Shown here in pieces: positions 7,465-14,488 of a stretch of DNA of 25,722 bases (positions within the stretch are counted from its first letter, which is position 1; every line of letters starts with the position of its first letter). The notes beneath the pieces are model-generated. The model was not told the DNA's origin. It was given only the letters and a program-made list of their open reading frames with translations, and did no database searches. Origin of the DNA: JAFGQJ01 sp964588525 (GTDB lineage Bacteria > Spirochaetota > Spirochaetia > SZUA-6 > DRHE01). A program made the position numbers and the translations under genes. The stretch lies in assembly GCA_964588525.1 (NCBI GenBank), contig CAZPQC010000048.1, positions 1 through 25,722 of the forward strand. Direction: 5' to 3'.

Positions 7465-7803
7465 ATGAGTCACGACAATAATGGGTTCGGTACTGCCGTG
7501 GTCTATACAACCTCGAACGAAGAGAAAAAAGGTCCCCATCCCGTTAATAAAGAAGCCTTGAAGCGACTGACCAATATAAGGGGACAAATCAGAGGAATCG
7601 AGCGCATGGTAGAGAACGAGAAGTACTGTGTGGATATTCTTACCCAGATTTCAGCCGTGCGAGCGGCGCTCAATCGAGTGGGAATGCTCGTTCTAAAGCG
7701 GCACATTAAAAACTGCGTTTCCGACGCGATCAAGAAACGTGGTTCTGATGGCAACGAAATCATCGATGAACTCATGCATACTCTTTCGAAACAGGAAATC
7801 TAA
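7465..7803 (+). CDS. csoR: CsoR-family copper-sensing transcriptional repressor
   Basis: An all-helical DUF156/CsoR repressor that leaves its operator when it binds Cu(I). The diagnostic triad is present with exact family spacing: C55, H80 and C84 (25 then 4 residues apart, as C36-H61-C65 in the Mycobacterium tuberculosis protein), within YCVDILTQISAVRAAL and RHIKNCV. The DNA-facing helix LKRLTNIRGQIRGIERM is conserved. At 112 residues it has about 25 extra N-terminal residues compared with typical members, and there is no later in-frame Met to trim them. Three bases separate it from the RseC-like gene. The triad argues for copper over the nickel or formaldehyde sensors of the family. Confidence 0.92.
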   Translation: MSHDNNGFGTAVVYTTSNEEKKGPHPVNKEALKRLTNIRGQIRGIERMVENEKYCVDILTQISAVRAALNRVGMLVLKRHIKNCVSDAIKKRGSDGNEIIDELMHTLSKQEI

Positions 7804-7853
7804 TCGGGGTACGTCATATCCGTTTCGAACAATGAAACTAATGAAGGCGGATG

Positions 7854-7883
7854 TTGATCCCTCTGAATAGCCAATTGGATCAA
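7854..7883 (+). promoter_or_regulatory. hairpin abutting the SHOCT-gene ribosome site
   Basis: TTGATCC (7854-7860) pairs with GGATCAA (7877-7883) around a 16-base loop that contains CCAATTGG. The Shine-Dalgarno sequence GGAGGG starts at the next base, 7884. It may set translation efficiency or mark an RNA processing site in the 93-bp gap between the repressor and the transporter genes. Confidence 0.45.
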
Positions 7884-7896
7884 GGAGGGTTGCACT

Positions 7897-8103
7897 ATGG
7901 GTATGTTGATTTTTTTAATAGTAATTGTGGCAGCCGGCTTCCTCGCGTACGGCTACTACCGTAGGCGGGGCGGGAAAAGGTTGTTTTCACAAGAAGATGA
8001 TGAGGCTGTGGATCTGGCCAAGAGGCGATATGCAAATGGTGAGATCTCACGTGAGGAGTTTGAGCAGATCAAACGCGATATAGAGAAAGGGAGTAATCTT
8101 TAA
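7897..8103 (+). CDS. small membrane protein with SHOCT domain
   Basis: A 68-residue protein: one membrane segment (residues 3-20), a basic YYRRRGGKR stop-transfer stretch, and a C-terminal SHOCT module with the hallmark LAKRRYANGEISREEFEQIK (an RYA-GEI-EEY/F pattern). SHOCT modules are found on many short membrane proteins, often next to metal or stress genes, and are thought to help oligomerisation. GGAGGG at 7884-7889 gives a strong start. Its TAA shares one base with the ATG of the copper ATPase (TAATG), so the two are translationally coupled and it may be an accessory subunit of the pump. Confidence 0.85.
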   Translation: MGMLIFLIVIVAAGFLAYGYYRRRGGKRLFSQEDDEAVDLAKRRYANGEISREEFEQIKRDIEKGSNL

Positions 8104-10193
8104 TGGCGGAAATGAATCACAGAGAACACGCAGAACATCAGCCAGAAGAAATGCACCGTCATCAACACGCTGCGCACGAGGAGCAAGGTCAACAGCATGA
8201 ACATCGAGGAGGTCATGGAAGTCATGGTCAGGCCGCGCATCATCGAATGATGATTTTGGATTTCCGACGGCGATTCTACATCTCCACGGCTGTAACGGTG
8301 CCCATTCTGGTACTGTCGCCGCTGATCCAGCAGCTTCTGGGGTTTCAGCTTGCTATCCCCGGTGCGAGCTACCTTCTGTGCGCCTTGTCCAGCTTCGTGT
8401 TCTTCTACGGCGGCTGGCCGTTTCTCAAGGGCCTGGTCGAAGAGATCGGGGGCAAGCGACCCGGCATGATGACCCTGATCGGGGCGGCCATCTCGGTGGC
8501 CTACGTGTACAGCGCCGGCGTTACCTTCGGCCTGGAGGGGAAGCCCTTCTTCTGGGAGCTGGCCACGCTTGTGGATATCATGCTGGCTGGCCACTGGATC
8601 GAGATGCGCTCCGTGTTGAGCGCCTCAAGCGCCTTGGAGAAGCTAGCCCGGCTCATGCCCGATACGGCGCACCGTAAGCGCGGAGAGGAGGTCGAAGAGG
8701 TGCCGCTCTCCGCGGTCACCAAAGGCGACATCCTGCTGATCAAGCCTGGGGAGAAAGTCCCTTCCGACGGGGTGATCGTGGGGGGGCACAGTTACCTGGA
8801 CGAATCGATGCTCACCGGTGAGTCCCGACCCGTGGAAAAGACTGAAGGGGACAAGCTGATTGGCGGCTCGATCAACGGTGACGGGGTTTTGGAGCTGGAA
8901 GTGCAGAGCACCGGCGAGGAAAGTTACCTCGCCAAGGTCATCGATCTGGTTCGCACCGCCCAGGAAGCCAAGAGCCGCACCCAGGGACTCGCCGACCGGG
9001 CGGCCTTCTGGCTGACGATCATCGCGATCACAGTCGGGATCGCCACGCTGCTGGGCTGGCTGCTGGTGGCCGGCCGGGATCTCCAGTTCTCCATCGCACG
9101 CATGGCTACGGTGATGGTGATCACCTGTCCGCACGCCCTGGGCCTGGCCATTCCCCTGGTAGTGGCGGTGTCCACGGCCAAGAGCGCCCAGAACGGGCTG
9201 TTAATCCGCAACCGCACCGCCTTCGAGAGCGCCCGGCGCATCACCACGGTACTTTTCGACAAGACCGGCACGCTCACCAAAGGAAGCTTCGAAGTATCGG
9301 ATATTCACAGCTACGGAGACGGGTACGACGAGAACAGGGTCCTGCAATTCGCGGCCAGCCTGGAGCAGAACTCCGAGCACCCCATCGCCCGTGGTATCCT
9401 GAGGCGGGCTGAGCACGTGGGCATCAGAACTCTGGCAGCGAAGGGCTTCGCGGCGATCAAGGGCAAGGGGGTGGAGGGAACCGTCGAAGGCAGGGATGTG
9501 GCGATGGTCAGCCCCGGTTATCTCAGAGAGCAGGGGAGGGAGCTTCCTCAGGGAGAGGAGGCCAAGGCGGGAGTCACCCGGGTATTCCTCCAGGTAGACG
9601 GGCAGGTCGTCGGTTCAGTTGGGCTCTCCGATGCCATCCGTCCGGAGTCCTACGAGGCCATACGTCGCCTTCAGAAGCGGGGGATCAAGTGCTGGATGAT
9701 CACCGGCGACAATCGGGAGACCGCGGAGGCGGTTGCCCGCGAGCTGGGAATGGACGGATTCTTCGCAGAGGTCCTTCCCGACCAGAAGCAGGACAAAGTG
9801 GCGGAACTGCAGGGCAAAGGAGAGTTCGTGGCCATGACCGGCGACGGAGTCAACGATGCCCCGGCTCTGGCCAAGGCAGACATCGGCATCGCAATCGGCT
9901 CGGGAACGGATGTGGCTGCGGAAACCGCGGATATCATCCTGGTCAATTCCAATCCCCAGGATGTGACCTCGCTGATCCTTTTCGGACAGGCCACGTACCG
10001 GAAGATGGTGCAGAATCTTGCCTGGGCCACGGGATACAACGTGGTGGCCATACCTCTGGCCGCCGGGGTGGCCTACGGTGCAGGCATTCTGCTGTCTCCG
10101 GCCCTGGGGGCGGTGCTCATGGCTGCCAGTACGGTAGTCGTGGCCATCAACGCCCGGCTGCTGCGAATCAAAAAGAGCGAACAGGACAAATAG
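8103..10193 (+). CDS. copB: copper-exporting P1B-type ATPase, CopB type
   Basis: A 696-residue heavy-metal pump of the inner membrane. The N-terminus (residues 5-48) is a His-rich tail, not a CxxC ferredoxin-like domain. Then come four membrane helices (about 59-165), the actuator domain with TGES at 238-241, helices 5-6 carrying CPH at 342-344, the phosphorylation motif DKTGT at 386-390, the nucleotide-domain SEHP (H426-P427), TGD and the hinge GDGVNDAP, and two final helices. CPH with a His-rich tail defines the P1B-3/CopB group, exporting Cu(II) and/or Cu(I). Silver is a possible second substrate. Position behind a CsoR and a SHOCT protein supports a copper-efflux role. Confidence 0.94.
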   Translation: MAEMNHREHAEHQPEEMHRHQHAAHEEQGQQHEHRGGHGSHGQAAHHRMMILDFRRRFYISTAVTVPILVLSPLIQQLLGFQLAIPGASYLLCALSSFVFFYGGWPFLKGLVEEIGGKRPGMMTLIGAAISVAYVYSAGVTFGLEGKPFFWELATLVDIMLAGHWIEMRSVLSASSALEKLARLMPDTAHRKRGEEVEEVPLSAVTKGDILLIKPGEKVPSDGVIVGGHSYLDESMLTGESRPVEKTEGDKLIGGSINGDGVLELEVQSTGEESYLAKVIDLVRTAQEAKSRTQGLADRAAFWLTIIAITVGIATLLGWLLVAGRDLQFSIARMATVMVITCPHALGLAIPLVVAVSTAKSAQNGLLIRNRTAFESARRITTVLFDKTGTLTKGSFEVSDIHSYGDGYDENRVLQFAASLEQNSEHPIARGILRRAEHVGIRTLAAKGFAAIKGKGVEGTVEGRDVAMVSPGYLREQGRELPQGEEAKAGVTRVFLQVDGQVVGSVGLSDAIRPESYEAIRRLQKRGIKCWMITGDNRETAEAVARELGMDGFFAEVLPDQKQDKVAELQGKGEFVAMTGDGVNDAPALAKADIGIAIGSGTDVAAETADIILVNSNPQDVTSLILFGQATYRKMVQNLAWATGYNVVAIPLAAGVAYGAGILLSPALGAVLMAASTVVVAINARLLRIKKSEQDK

Positions 10194-10226
10194 AACGCGA
10201 TAGAAACGCGCATAGGAGGTGTAAAA

Positions 10227-10754
10227 ATGGGTGCAAGGAATGGGGTATTGTTCGTAGTGTTGGCTGTGGCTCTTGCGCTTCCCGTAGCCGCACAGGAGCA
10301 TGGGAGATCGATCCAGGCGATTCTGACGGAGATCAAGCGAGAGCAAAACGTCCAACGGGTCGAGCAGATCGATCCAAATAAAGTTAGTGATGCTCAGCTT
10401 GCCGAGCTCGGGGAGGCGGTGATGGATGTTCAGTTTCCCAACGAACGGCAGCACGCCTTCATGGACGATATGATGGGGGGCGAAGGCTCCCAGAGTCTGG
10501 AGGCCATGCACCGAGCCATGGGCTACTCGTATCTGTCTGCTGGAGGAGAGAGCGGCTGGGGCATGATGCACGCCGGCCGGACCGGCTGGGGCATGATGGG
10601 GCCGTGGATGAGGGGCAGGTACCGGAGCTTCGGCTGGGGCCGCGGTGTGATGTCCGCAGGTCCTGGTGTGTGGATTCTGGTCGTGCTGCTCGCCTCAGCG
10701 GTAGTCGCGCTGACAATCGCCCTAGCAATTCGCAGCAATCGACGACGCGACTAG
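10227..10754 (+). CDS. Met/Trp/Gly-rich exported protein of the copper cluster
   Basis: A 175-residue protein not assigned to a named family. Residues 1-22 are a signal peptide (VAAQ cut region), residues 25-80 are predicted helical with an early NKVSDAQLAELGEAVMD stretch that resembles c-type or Met-rich periplasmic proteins, and residues 80-145 are rich in Met, Trp and Gly, with GWGMM at 110-114 and again at 120-124 and GWGRGVM soon after. A membrane helix lies at about 148-168 followed by SNRRRD, so the Met-rich part would face the periplasm. Thioether-rich segments bind Cu(I), so handing copper away from the pump or buffering it is likely. AGGAGG at 10214-10219 supports the start, and the gene is 33 bp after the ATPase. 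Confidence 0.75.
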   Translation: MGARNGVLFVVLAVALALPVAAQEHGRSIQAILTEIKREQNVQRVEQIDPNKVSDAQLAELGEAVMDVQFPNERQHAFMDDMMGGEGSQSLEAMHRAMGYSYLSAGGESGWGMMHAGRTGWGMMGPWMRGRYRSFGWGRGVMSAGPGVWILVVLLASAVVALTIALAIRSNRRRD

Positions 10755-11031
10755 GGCATGCTGCACGATTGAGAAGAAGGCGCTGGCGAGTGGGGGTAAC
10801 GCCGATCCACAACTCACCGAAATCATACAATTCTCCAACTATTTGTATGTTGAGGGGGAAGAGACAAGCACGGAGAACCATGCTTTTTAGCTGCGCATCA
10901 GCAAGTACACGAGGGATATCTGAAAAAACAGTACGACGAGTGACCAGAGAAGCGACCATTTTCATAACACATAAAGCAATTTTACTCGTGATTTTGCACC
11001 ACCACAGCACATATAACACGCATGGAGTAGA

Positions 11032-11073
11032 TTCACACGGTAGAAGTCACTGGTTCAAGTCCGGTATCGCCCA
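11032..11073 (+). tRNA. 3' half of a second tRNA-Val(CAC) gene (att-like remnant)
   Basis: It starts at the same structural point as the copy at 4094: anticodon loop TTCACAC (11032-11038), GGTAG, variable loop AAGTC, T arm ACTGG-TTCAAGT-CCGGT with one G-T wobble, acceptor ATCGCCC and discriminator A at 11073. The 5' half is missing here too. The T stem differs from that of the first copy although loop, GGTAG and acceptor are the same, so the two came from different tRNA-Val genes, not from duplication of one piece. Confidence 0.75.
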
Positions 11074-11236
11074 GATAAATACTCTATTGGGGAAGTGTAC
11101 GGTCCCAGTCAACGGCATTTCCCTGAAGCTCAATTGTGACCATAACTTCCTGCATATCAACGCGTATTTCTCGATTCAAGCCGGGCCGCGGTAGCGTTTT
11201 TGGGTGTTATTGCAAAGAAAAAAACACGATCCGGTG

Positions 11237-11265
11237 TAGACATTATTGGTGCGGATGAGTATTTT
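11237..11265 (+). promoter_or_regulatory. first tandem promoter of the signalling operon
   Basis: TAGACA (11237-11242) and TATTTT (11260-11265) at 17-bp spacing. The -35 box is part of TAGACATTA, which recurs 28 bp downstream. Confidence 0.5.
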
Positions 11266-11292
11266 AGACATTAATATTACTATTTTGATAAG
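11265..11292 (+). promoter_or_regulatory. second tandem promoter of the signalling operon
   Basis: TAGACA (11265-11270) and GATAAG (11287-11292) at 16-bp spacing. Its -35 box overlaps the last base of the upstream -10 box, so polymerase could use only one site at a time. Confidence 0.45.
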
Positions 11293-11295
11293 GTA

Positions 11296-11332
11296 AACTC
11301 CCTCGTGTTGCACCCGTCAAAATAGGGGAGTT
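11296..11332 (+). promoter_or_regulatory. leader hairpin masking a Shine-Dalgarno sequence
   Basis: AACTCCC (11296-11302) is perfectly complementary to GGGAGTT (11326-11332), which contains most of the ribosome-binding GGGGAG in front of the ATG at 11338. Pairing across a 23-base loop would close the ribosome site of the first gene. Confidence 0.5.
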
Positions 11333-11337
11333 GAAAC

Positions 11338-12990
11338 ATGGCCAAACCTGTCATCTTGACTGTGGACGACGAGCCGCAAGTGCTCAGCGCCATTGAACGA
11401 GATCTGCGGCTACATTTCAGTTCAGAGTACAGAATCTTAAAATCGGAGTCAGGTAAAGAAGCTCTCCAGGCGGTACGGATTCTCAAAAAACGAAATACCC
11501 CGGTTGCCCTGCTTCTGGTAGACCAGCGCATGCCGGAGATGAGCGGGACTGAATTTTTAGCGGAAGCGGCAAAGTTATATCCAGCTGCCAAGAAAGCTCT
11601 CCTAACTGCATACAGCGACACCCAGGCGGCCATCAAGAGCATAAATGAGCTGGGACTGGATTATTACCTGATGAAGCCCTGGGACCCCCCGGAAAAAGAG
11701 CTGTTTCCAGTACTGGAAGATCTGTTGGGTGATTGGGCTGTCAACACCACCCCTACCTATGAAGGCATCAGGGTCCTGGGCACATTGTGGTCTCCGGACA
11801 GCCATGCCATGAAAGATTTCCTCTCCCGCAACCAAATCCCCTACAAGTGGATCGATGTCGAAAAAGACGAGGAAGGCCAACGGCTATTGGAAGCCTTAGA
11901 CGACGGCCAAACACTGCCGGTTGCGGTGTTTCCCGACGGAGAAGTCTTGCAGAATCCGGCGATGTTCGATCTGGCCGAGAAATGCGGTCTGCAAACCAAA
12001 CCCTCCCGTCCCTTCTACGACCTTATCATCATCGGCGGCGGGCCGGCTGGACTGGCAGCTGCGGTATATGGCGGATCCGAGGGTTTGAGAACCGTGCTGG
12101 TGGAGAAACAGGCGACCGGCGGGCAGGCCGGCACCAGCGCGATGATCGAGAACTACCTCGGTTTTCCCCGAGGATTGAGCGGGGCGGACTTGGCTCGGAG
12201 AGCAACCACCCAAGCTAAACGGTTCGGCGTGGAGATTCTGTCCTCTGAAGTGGTGGGTGTAAAAGCGGAAAATGCCTACCGCTACGTCCATCTGAGCAAT
12301 GGTTCGGAGTTGAGCTGTCACGCCTTGGTCATCAGCACCGGTTTGTCTCTTCGGACCCTGAGCATCCCGGGTATCGAGCGTTTGGCCGGCGCAGGGATTT
12401 ATTATGGAGCAGCCCTGACCGAGGCGGTCAACTACAAAGGTCAGGATGTCCTGGTCGTGGGTGGAGCCAATTCAGCCGGGCAGGGCGCCATGTTTTTTTC
12501 GCGCTACGCCAATAAGGTATACCTCTGTGTGCGCAGCGATTCAATCGAATCGGGCATGTCCAAATACCTGATAGATCAGATACGAGGAACGAAAAACATC
12601 GAGTTGATGCTGGGAACTAAAGTACAGGAGGTCAAGGGCAAAATTCGCCTTGAAGCGGTTCAGCTCGGTAACGGTACAAGCGGAATAAGAGAGCTACCCG
12701 TGGCTGCTATGTTCATTTTCATCGGAGCTACGGCCCGCACCGAAATGCTGGATGGATTGGTGGAGCGCGACCAGGATGGATTCATACTCACCGGCGGGGA
12801 TATATTCCTTGGTGGTAGAAAGCCCCGGAGTTGGGATCTGGATCGTGATCCTTTTCCAATGGAAACGAGCGTACCTGGTATTTTCGCCGCTGGAGATGTA
12901 CGGCACCAGTCTGTAAAACGGGTGGCCTCCGCCGTGGGTGAAGGGGCGGTGGCAGTATCGGTGGTTCACCAGTATCTCAAAACCGTATAG
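11338..12990 (+). CDS. receiver-glutaredoxin-thioredoxin-reductase-like fusion protein
   Basis: A 550-residue three-domain protein. Residues 1-130 are a response-regulator receiver: acidic pair D10-D11, phosphoacceptor D62 in LLVDQRMPEMSG, T/S at 90-93 and K113 in LMKPW. Residues 145-220 resemble a glutaredoxin, but the usual CPDC is SPDS. Residues 225-550 are a thioredoxin-reductase-type flavoprotein: FAD loop GGGPAG (232-237), TGGQAG (260-265), NADPH loop VVGGANSAGQGA (373-384) and the C-terminal GIFAAGD. The CxxC that should follow the first FAD part is IYYGAA (354-359). It can therefore probably bind FAD and NAD(P)H but not reduce thioredoxin. Such fusions are known as a family; their function is unsettled. 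Eight bases separate it from the kinase gene, its likely partner. Confidence 0.92.
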   Translation: MAKPVILTVDDEPQVLSAIERDLRLHFSSEYRILKSESGKEALQAVRILKKRNTPVALLLVDQRMPEMSGTEFLAEAAKLYPAAKKALLTAYSDTQAAIKSINELGLDYYLMKPWDPPEKELFPVLEDLLGDWAVNTTPTYEGIRVLGTLWSPDSHAMKDFLSRNQIPYKWIDVEKDEEGQRLLEALDDGQTLPVAVFPDGEVLQNPAMFDLAEKCGLQTKPSRPFYDLIIIGGGPAGLAAAVYGGSEGLRTVLVEKQATGGQAGTSAMIENYLGFPRGLSGADLARRATTQAKRFGVEILSSEVVGVKAENAYRYVHLSNGSELSCHALVISTGLSLRTLSIPGIERLAGAGIYYGAALTEAVNYKGQDVLVVGGANSAGQGAMFFSRYANKVYLCVRSDSIESGMSKYLIDQIRGTKNIELMLGTKVQEVKGKIRLEAVQLGNGTSGIRELPVAAMFIFIGATARTEMLDGLVERDQDGFILTGGDIFLGGRKPRSWDLDRDPFPMETSVPGIFAAGDVRHQSVKRVASAVGEGAVAVSVVHQYLKTV

Positions 12991-12998
12991 GCAAGACA

Positions 12999-14438
12999 AT
13001 GTTTGATTTATTAAGAAAGATCCCTCTTTTTTCACACCTTTCGGGGGAGGACCTGAAACGGCTGTGCGGAATGGCCGAGGTGGTTCAGCTAGACCCTGGA
13101 GCGATGTTGTTCGAGGAAGGGAAGAAAGGAGACCTGGCCTACGTGATCATGGATGGCCAAGTCGAGATCAGCAAGCTTGCAGACGGAACAAACGTAGTAC
13201 TGGCGGTGCGAGGAGCTGGAGAGCTGATCGGAGAGATGGCGCTGTTGGAAGATGCCGCGCGCATGGCGAGTGCAAAAGCCACTTCAGATTGTCAGCTTCT
13301 TGCGATAGGCAGGAAGCAATTGGAGGAGCTTCTCAGTTCCAGCCCCTCCTCGGCACGAGACATGCTGCGCACGGTTACCGGGCGTTTGAGAGAGACCGAA
13401 GCGCTGCTCCGGCAAAAAGAGAAGCTGGCTCAGCTCGGTACAATGGCGGCGGGGATGGCTCATGAGTTGAACAATCCCGCCTCTGCCGTGCAGAGAGGAT
13501 CTGCCCAACTGGCTGCGGCTGTAGAACAGATTCTCGAAATCCCCACTGCTTTCCGTCGATTAGGTCTTGATCCCGCTCAAATGCAGGAGCTCGATCGACT
13601 ACTGCGGGACATGGCCAGGCGAGCACAACTGCCCGAACTCCTAGATCCTCTGGAACGCAGCGATCGGGAGGAGATTATCGAAGATTGGCTGGAGGGCCGG
13701 CAGATCGACAACCGTGCTGTACACGCCTCGGAACTGACAGGTATGGGATTTGATATCAAGGATCTCGAAGAGCTGGAAAAGAGTTTCCCGGGCCCGCATC
13801 TGCAGGCGGTAATCGATCTGTTCTGTGCCGCCTACCTGGCCTATAAGGTTCTGCGTGAGATCGCCCAGGGCAGCAGTCAAATCGCAGCAATCGTCAAAGC
13901 CATGAAGAGTTATGTGTACCTGGATCAGGCGCCGGTTCAGGACGTGGACATTCACGAGGGCCTGGAAAATACCCTGGTCATTCTTCAACACAAGCTGAAG
14001 AGGGGTATCTTGATTCACCGGGATTATGCTGAAAACTTGCCCTTGGTGCGTGCTCATGGCAGTGAGCTCAATCAGGTTTGGACGAATTTGATAGACAACG
14101 CCGCGGACGCAATGGAAGGCCATGGAGAGATTCAGCTTAGAACCCGGCTCGAAGATTCCTGGGTGAAAGTCGAGGTTGAGGATAACGGCCCGGGGATTGA
14201 AGAAGAACACCGGCCACAGATTTTCACCTTATTTTTCACCACAAAACCGATGGGTCAGGGTTCCGGCCAGGGATTGCACATTACTCATAATATAGTTCGC
14301 CGTCATGGGGGGTTCTTGGATTTCCAGTCACAACCCGGGAAAACCGTTTTCACCGTGTGCATCCCTGTAAACTTTGAGAAGAATTCTTCCGCCGCGCCTC
14401 TGGTGGTGGCAGCAGCTGGACATACGACAGAGAAATAG
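12999..14438 (+). CDS. cyclic-nucleotide-binding histidine kinase
   Basis: A 479-residue soluble sensor kinase. Residues 1-125 are a cNMP-binding domain with the phosphate cassette GELIGEMALLEDAARMA; R88, which contacts the cyclic phosphate, is kept, but the Ser/Thr normally after it is Met. After a helix at about 126-145 comes the H box LAQLGTMAAGMAHELNNP, with phospho-acceptor H155. A long helical insertion (about 165-305) separates it from the ATPase domain: N box NQVWTNLIDNAADAM (358-372), G1 DNGPGI (395-400) and FTTKP/GSGQGLHI G2 region. There are no membrane segments. It lies between the receiver fusion and a nucleotide cyclase, so cAMP or cGMP made by the cyclase is a probable input and D62 of the fusion a probable output. 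Confidence 0.9.
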   Translation: MFDLLRKIPLFSHLSGEDLKRLCGMAEVVQLDPGAMLFEEGKKGDLAYVIMDGQVEISKLADGTNVVLAVRGAGELIGEMALLEDAARMASAKATSDCQLLAIGRKQLEELLSSSPSSARDMLRTVTGRLRETEALLRQKEKLAQLGTMAAGMAHELNNPASAVQRGSAQLAAAVEQILEIPTAFRRLGLDPAQMQELDRLLRDMARRAQLPELLDPLERSDREEIIEDWLEGRQIDNRAVHASELTGMGFDIKDLEELEKSFPGPHLQAVIDLFCAAYLAYKVLREIAQGSSQIAAIVKAMKSYVYLDQAPVQDVDIHEGLENTLVILQHKLKRGILIHRDYAENLPLVRAHGSELNQVWTNLIDNAADAMEGHGEIQLRTRLEDSWVKVEVEDNGPGIEEEHRPQIFTLFFTTKPMGQGSGQGLHITHNIVRRHGGFLDFQSQPGKTVFTVCIPVNFEKNSSAAPLVVAAAGHTTEK

Positions 14439-14465
14439 GTGCCGATTTTGCGGTGCCGATTTTCG
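14438..14465. repeat. 14-bp tandem repeat in operon gap
   Basis: GGTGCCGATTTTGC (14438-14451) is followed by GGTGCCGATTTTCG (14452-14465), identical at 12 of 14 positions. It begins at the last base of the kinase stop codon and ends 10 bases before the next ribosome site. Confidence 0.8.
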
Positions 14466-14488
14466 GTATAAATTGGAGGAACGTAAGG

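Larger units (their letters stand above)
10755..11337. other. 583-bp non-coding stretch with island border
   Basis: No convincing gene is present. The stretch holds the second tRNA-Val fragment (11032-11073) and, at its right end, the promoters and leader of the signalling operon. On the minus strand a 40-codon open stretch ends with TAG at 11084-11086 (its last residues read NAVDWDRTLPQ); it looks like a gene tail but was not recognised. The part from about 10800 to 11030 is more A+T-rich than the copper genes and also unassigned. Confidence 0.5.

Noticed and set aside
7832..7870. 12-codon frame between csoR and the SHOCT gene as a leader peptide
   Set aside because: No ribosome-binding site and nothing in the peptide suggests a regulatory role.
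10459..11019. Minus-strand open frame of 186 codons
   Set aside because: It covers part of the Met-rich copper gene in antisense and its remaining residues match no family; treated as a shadow plus non-coding DNA.
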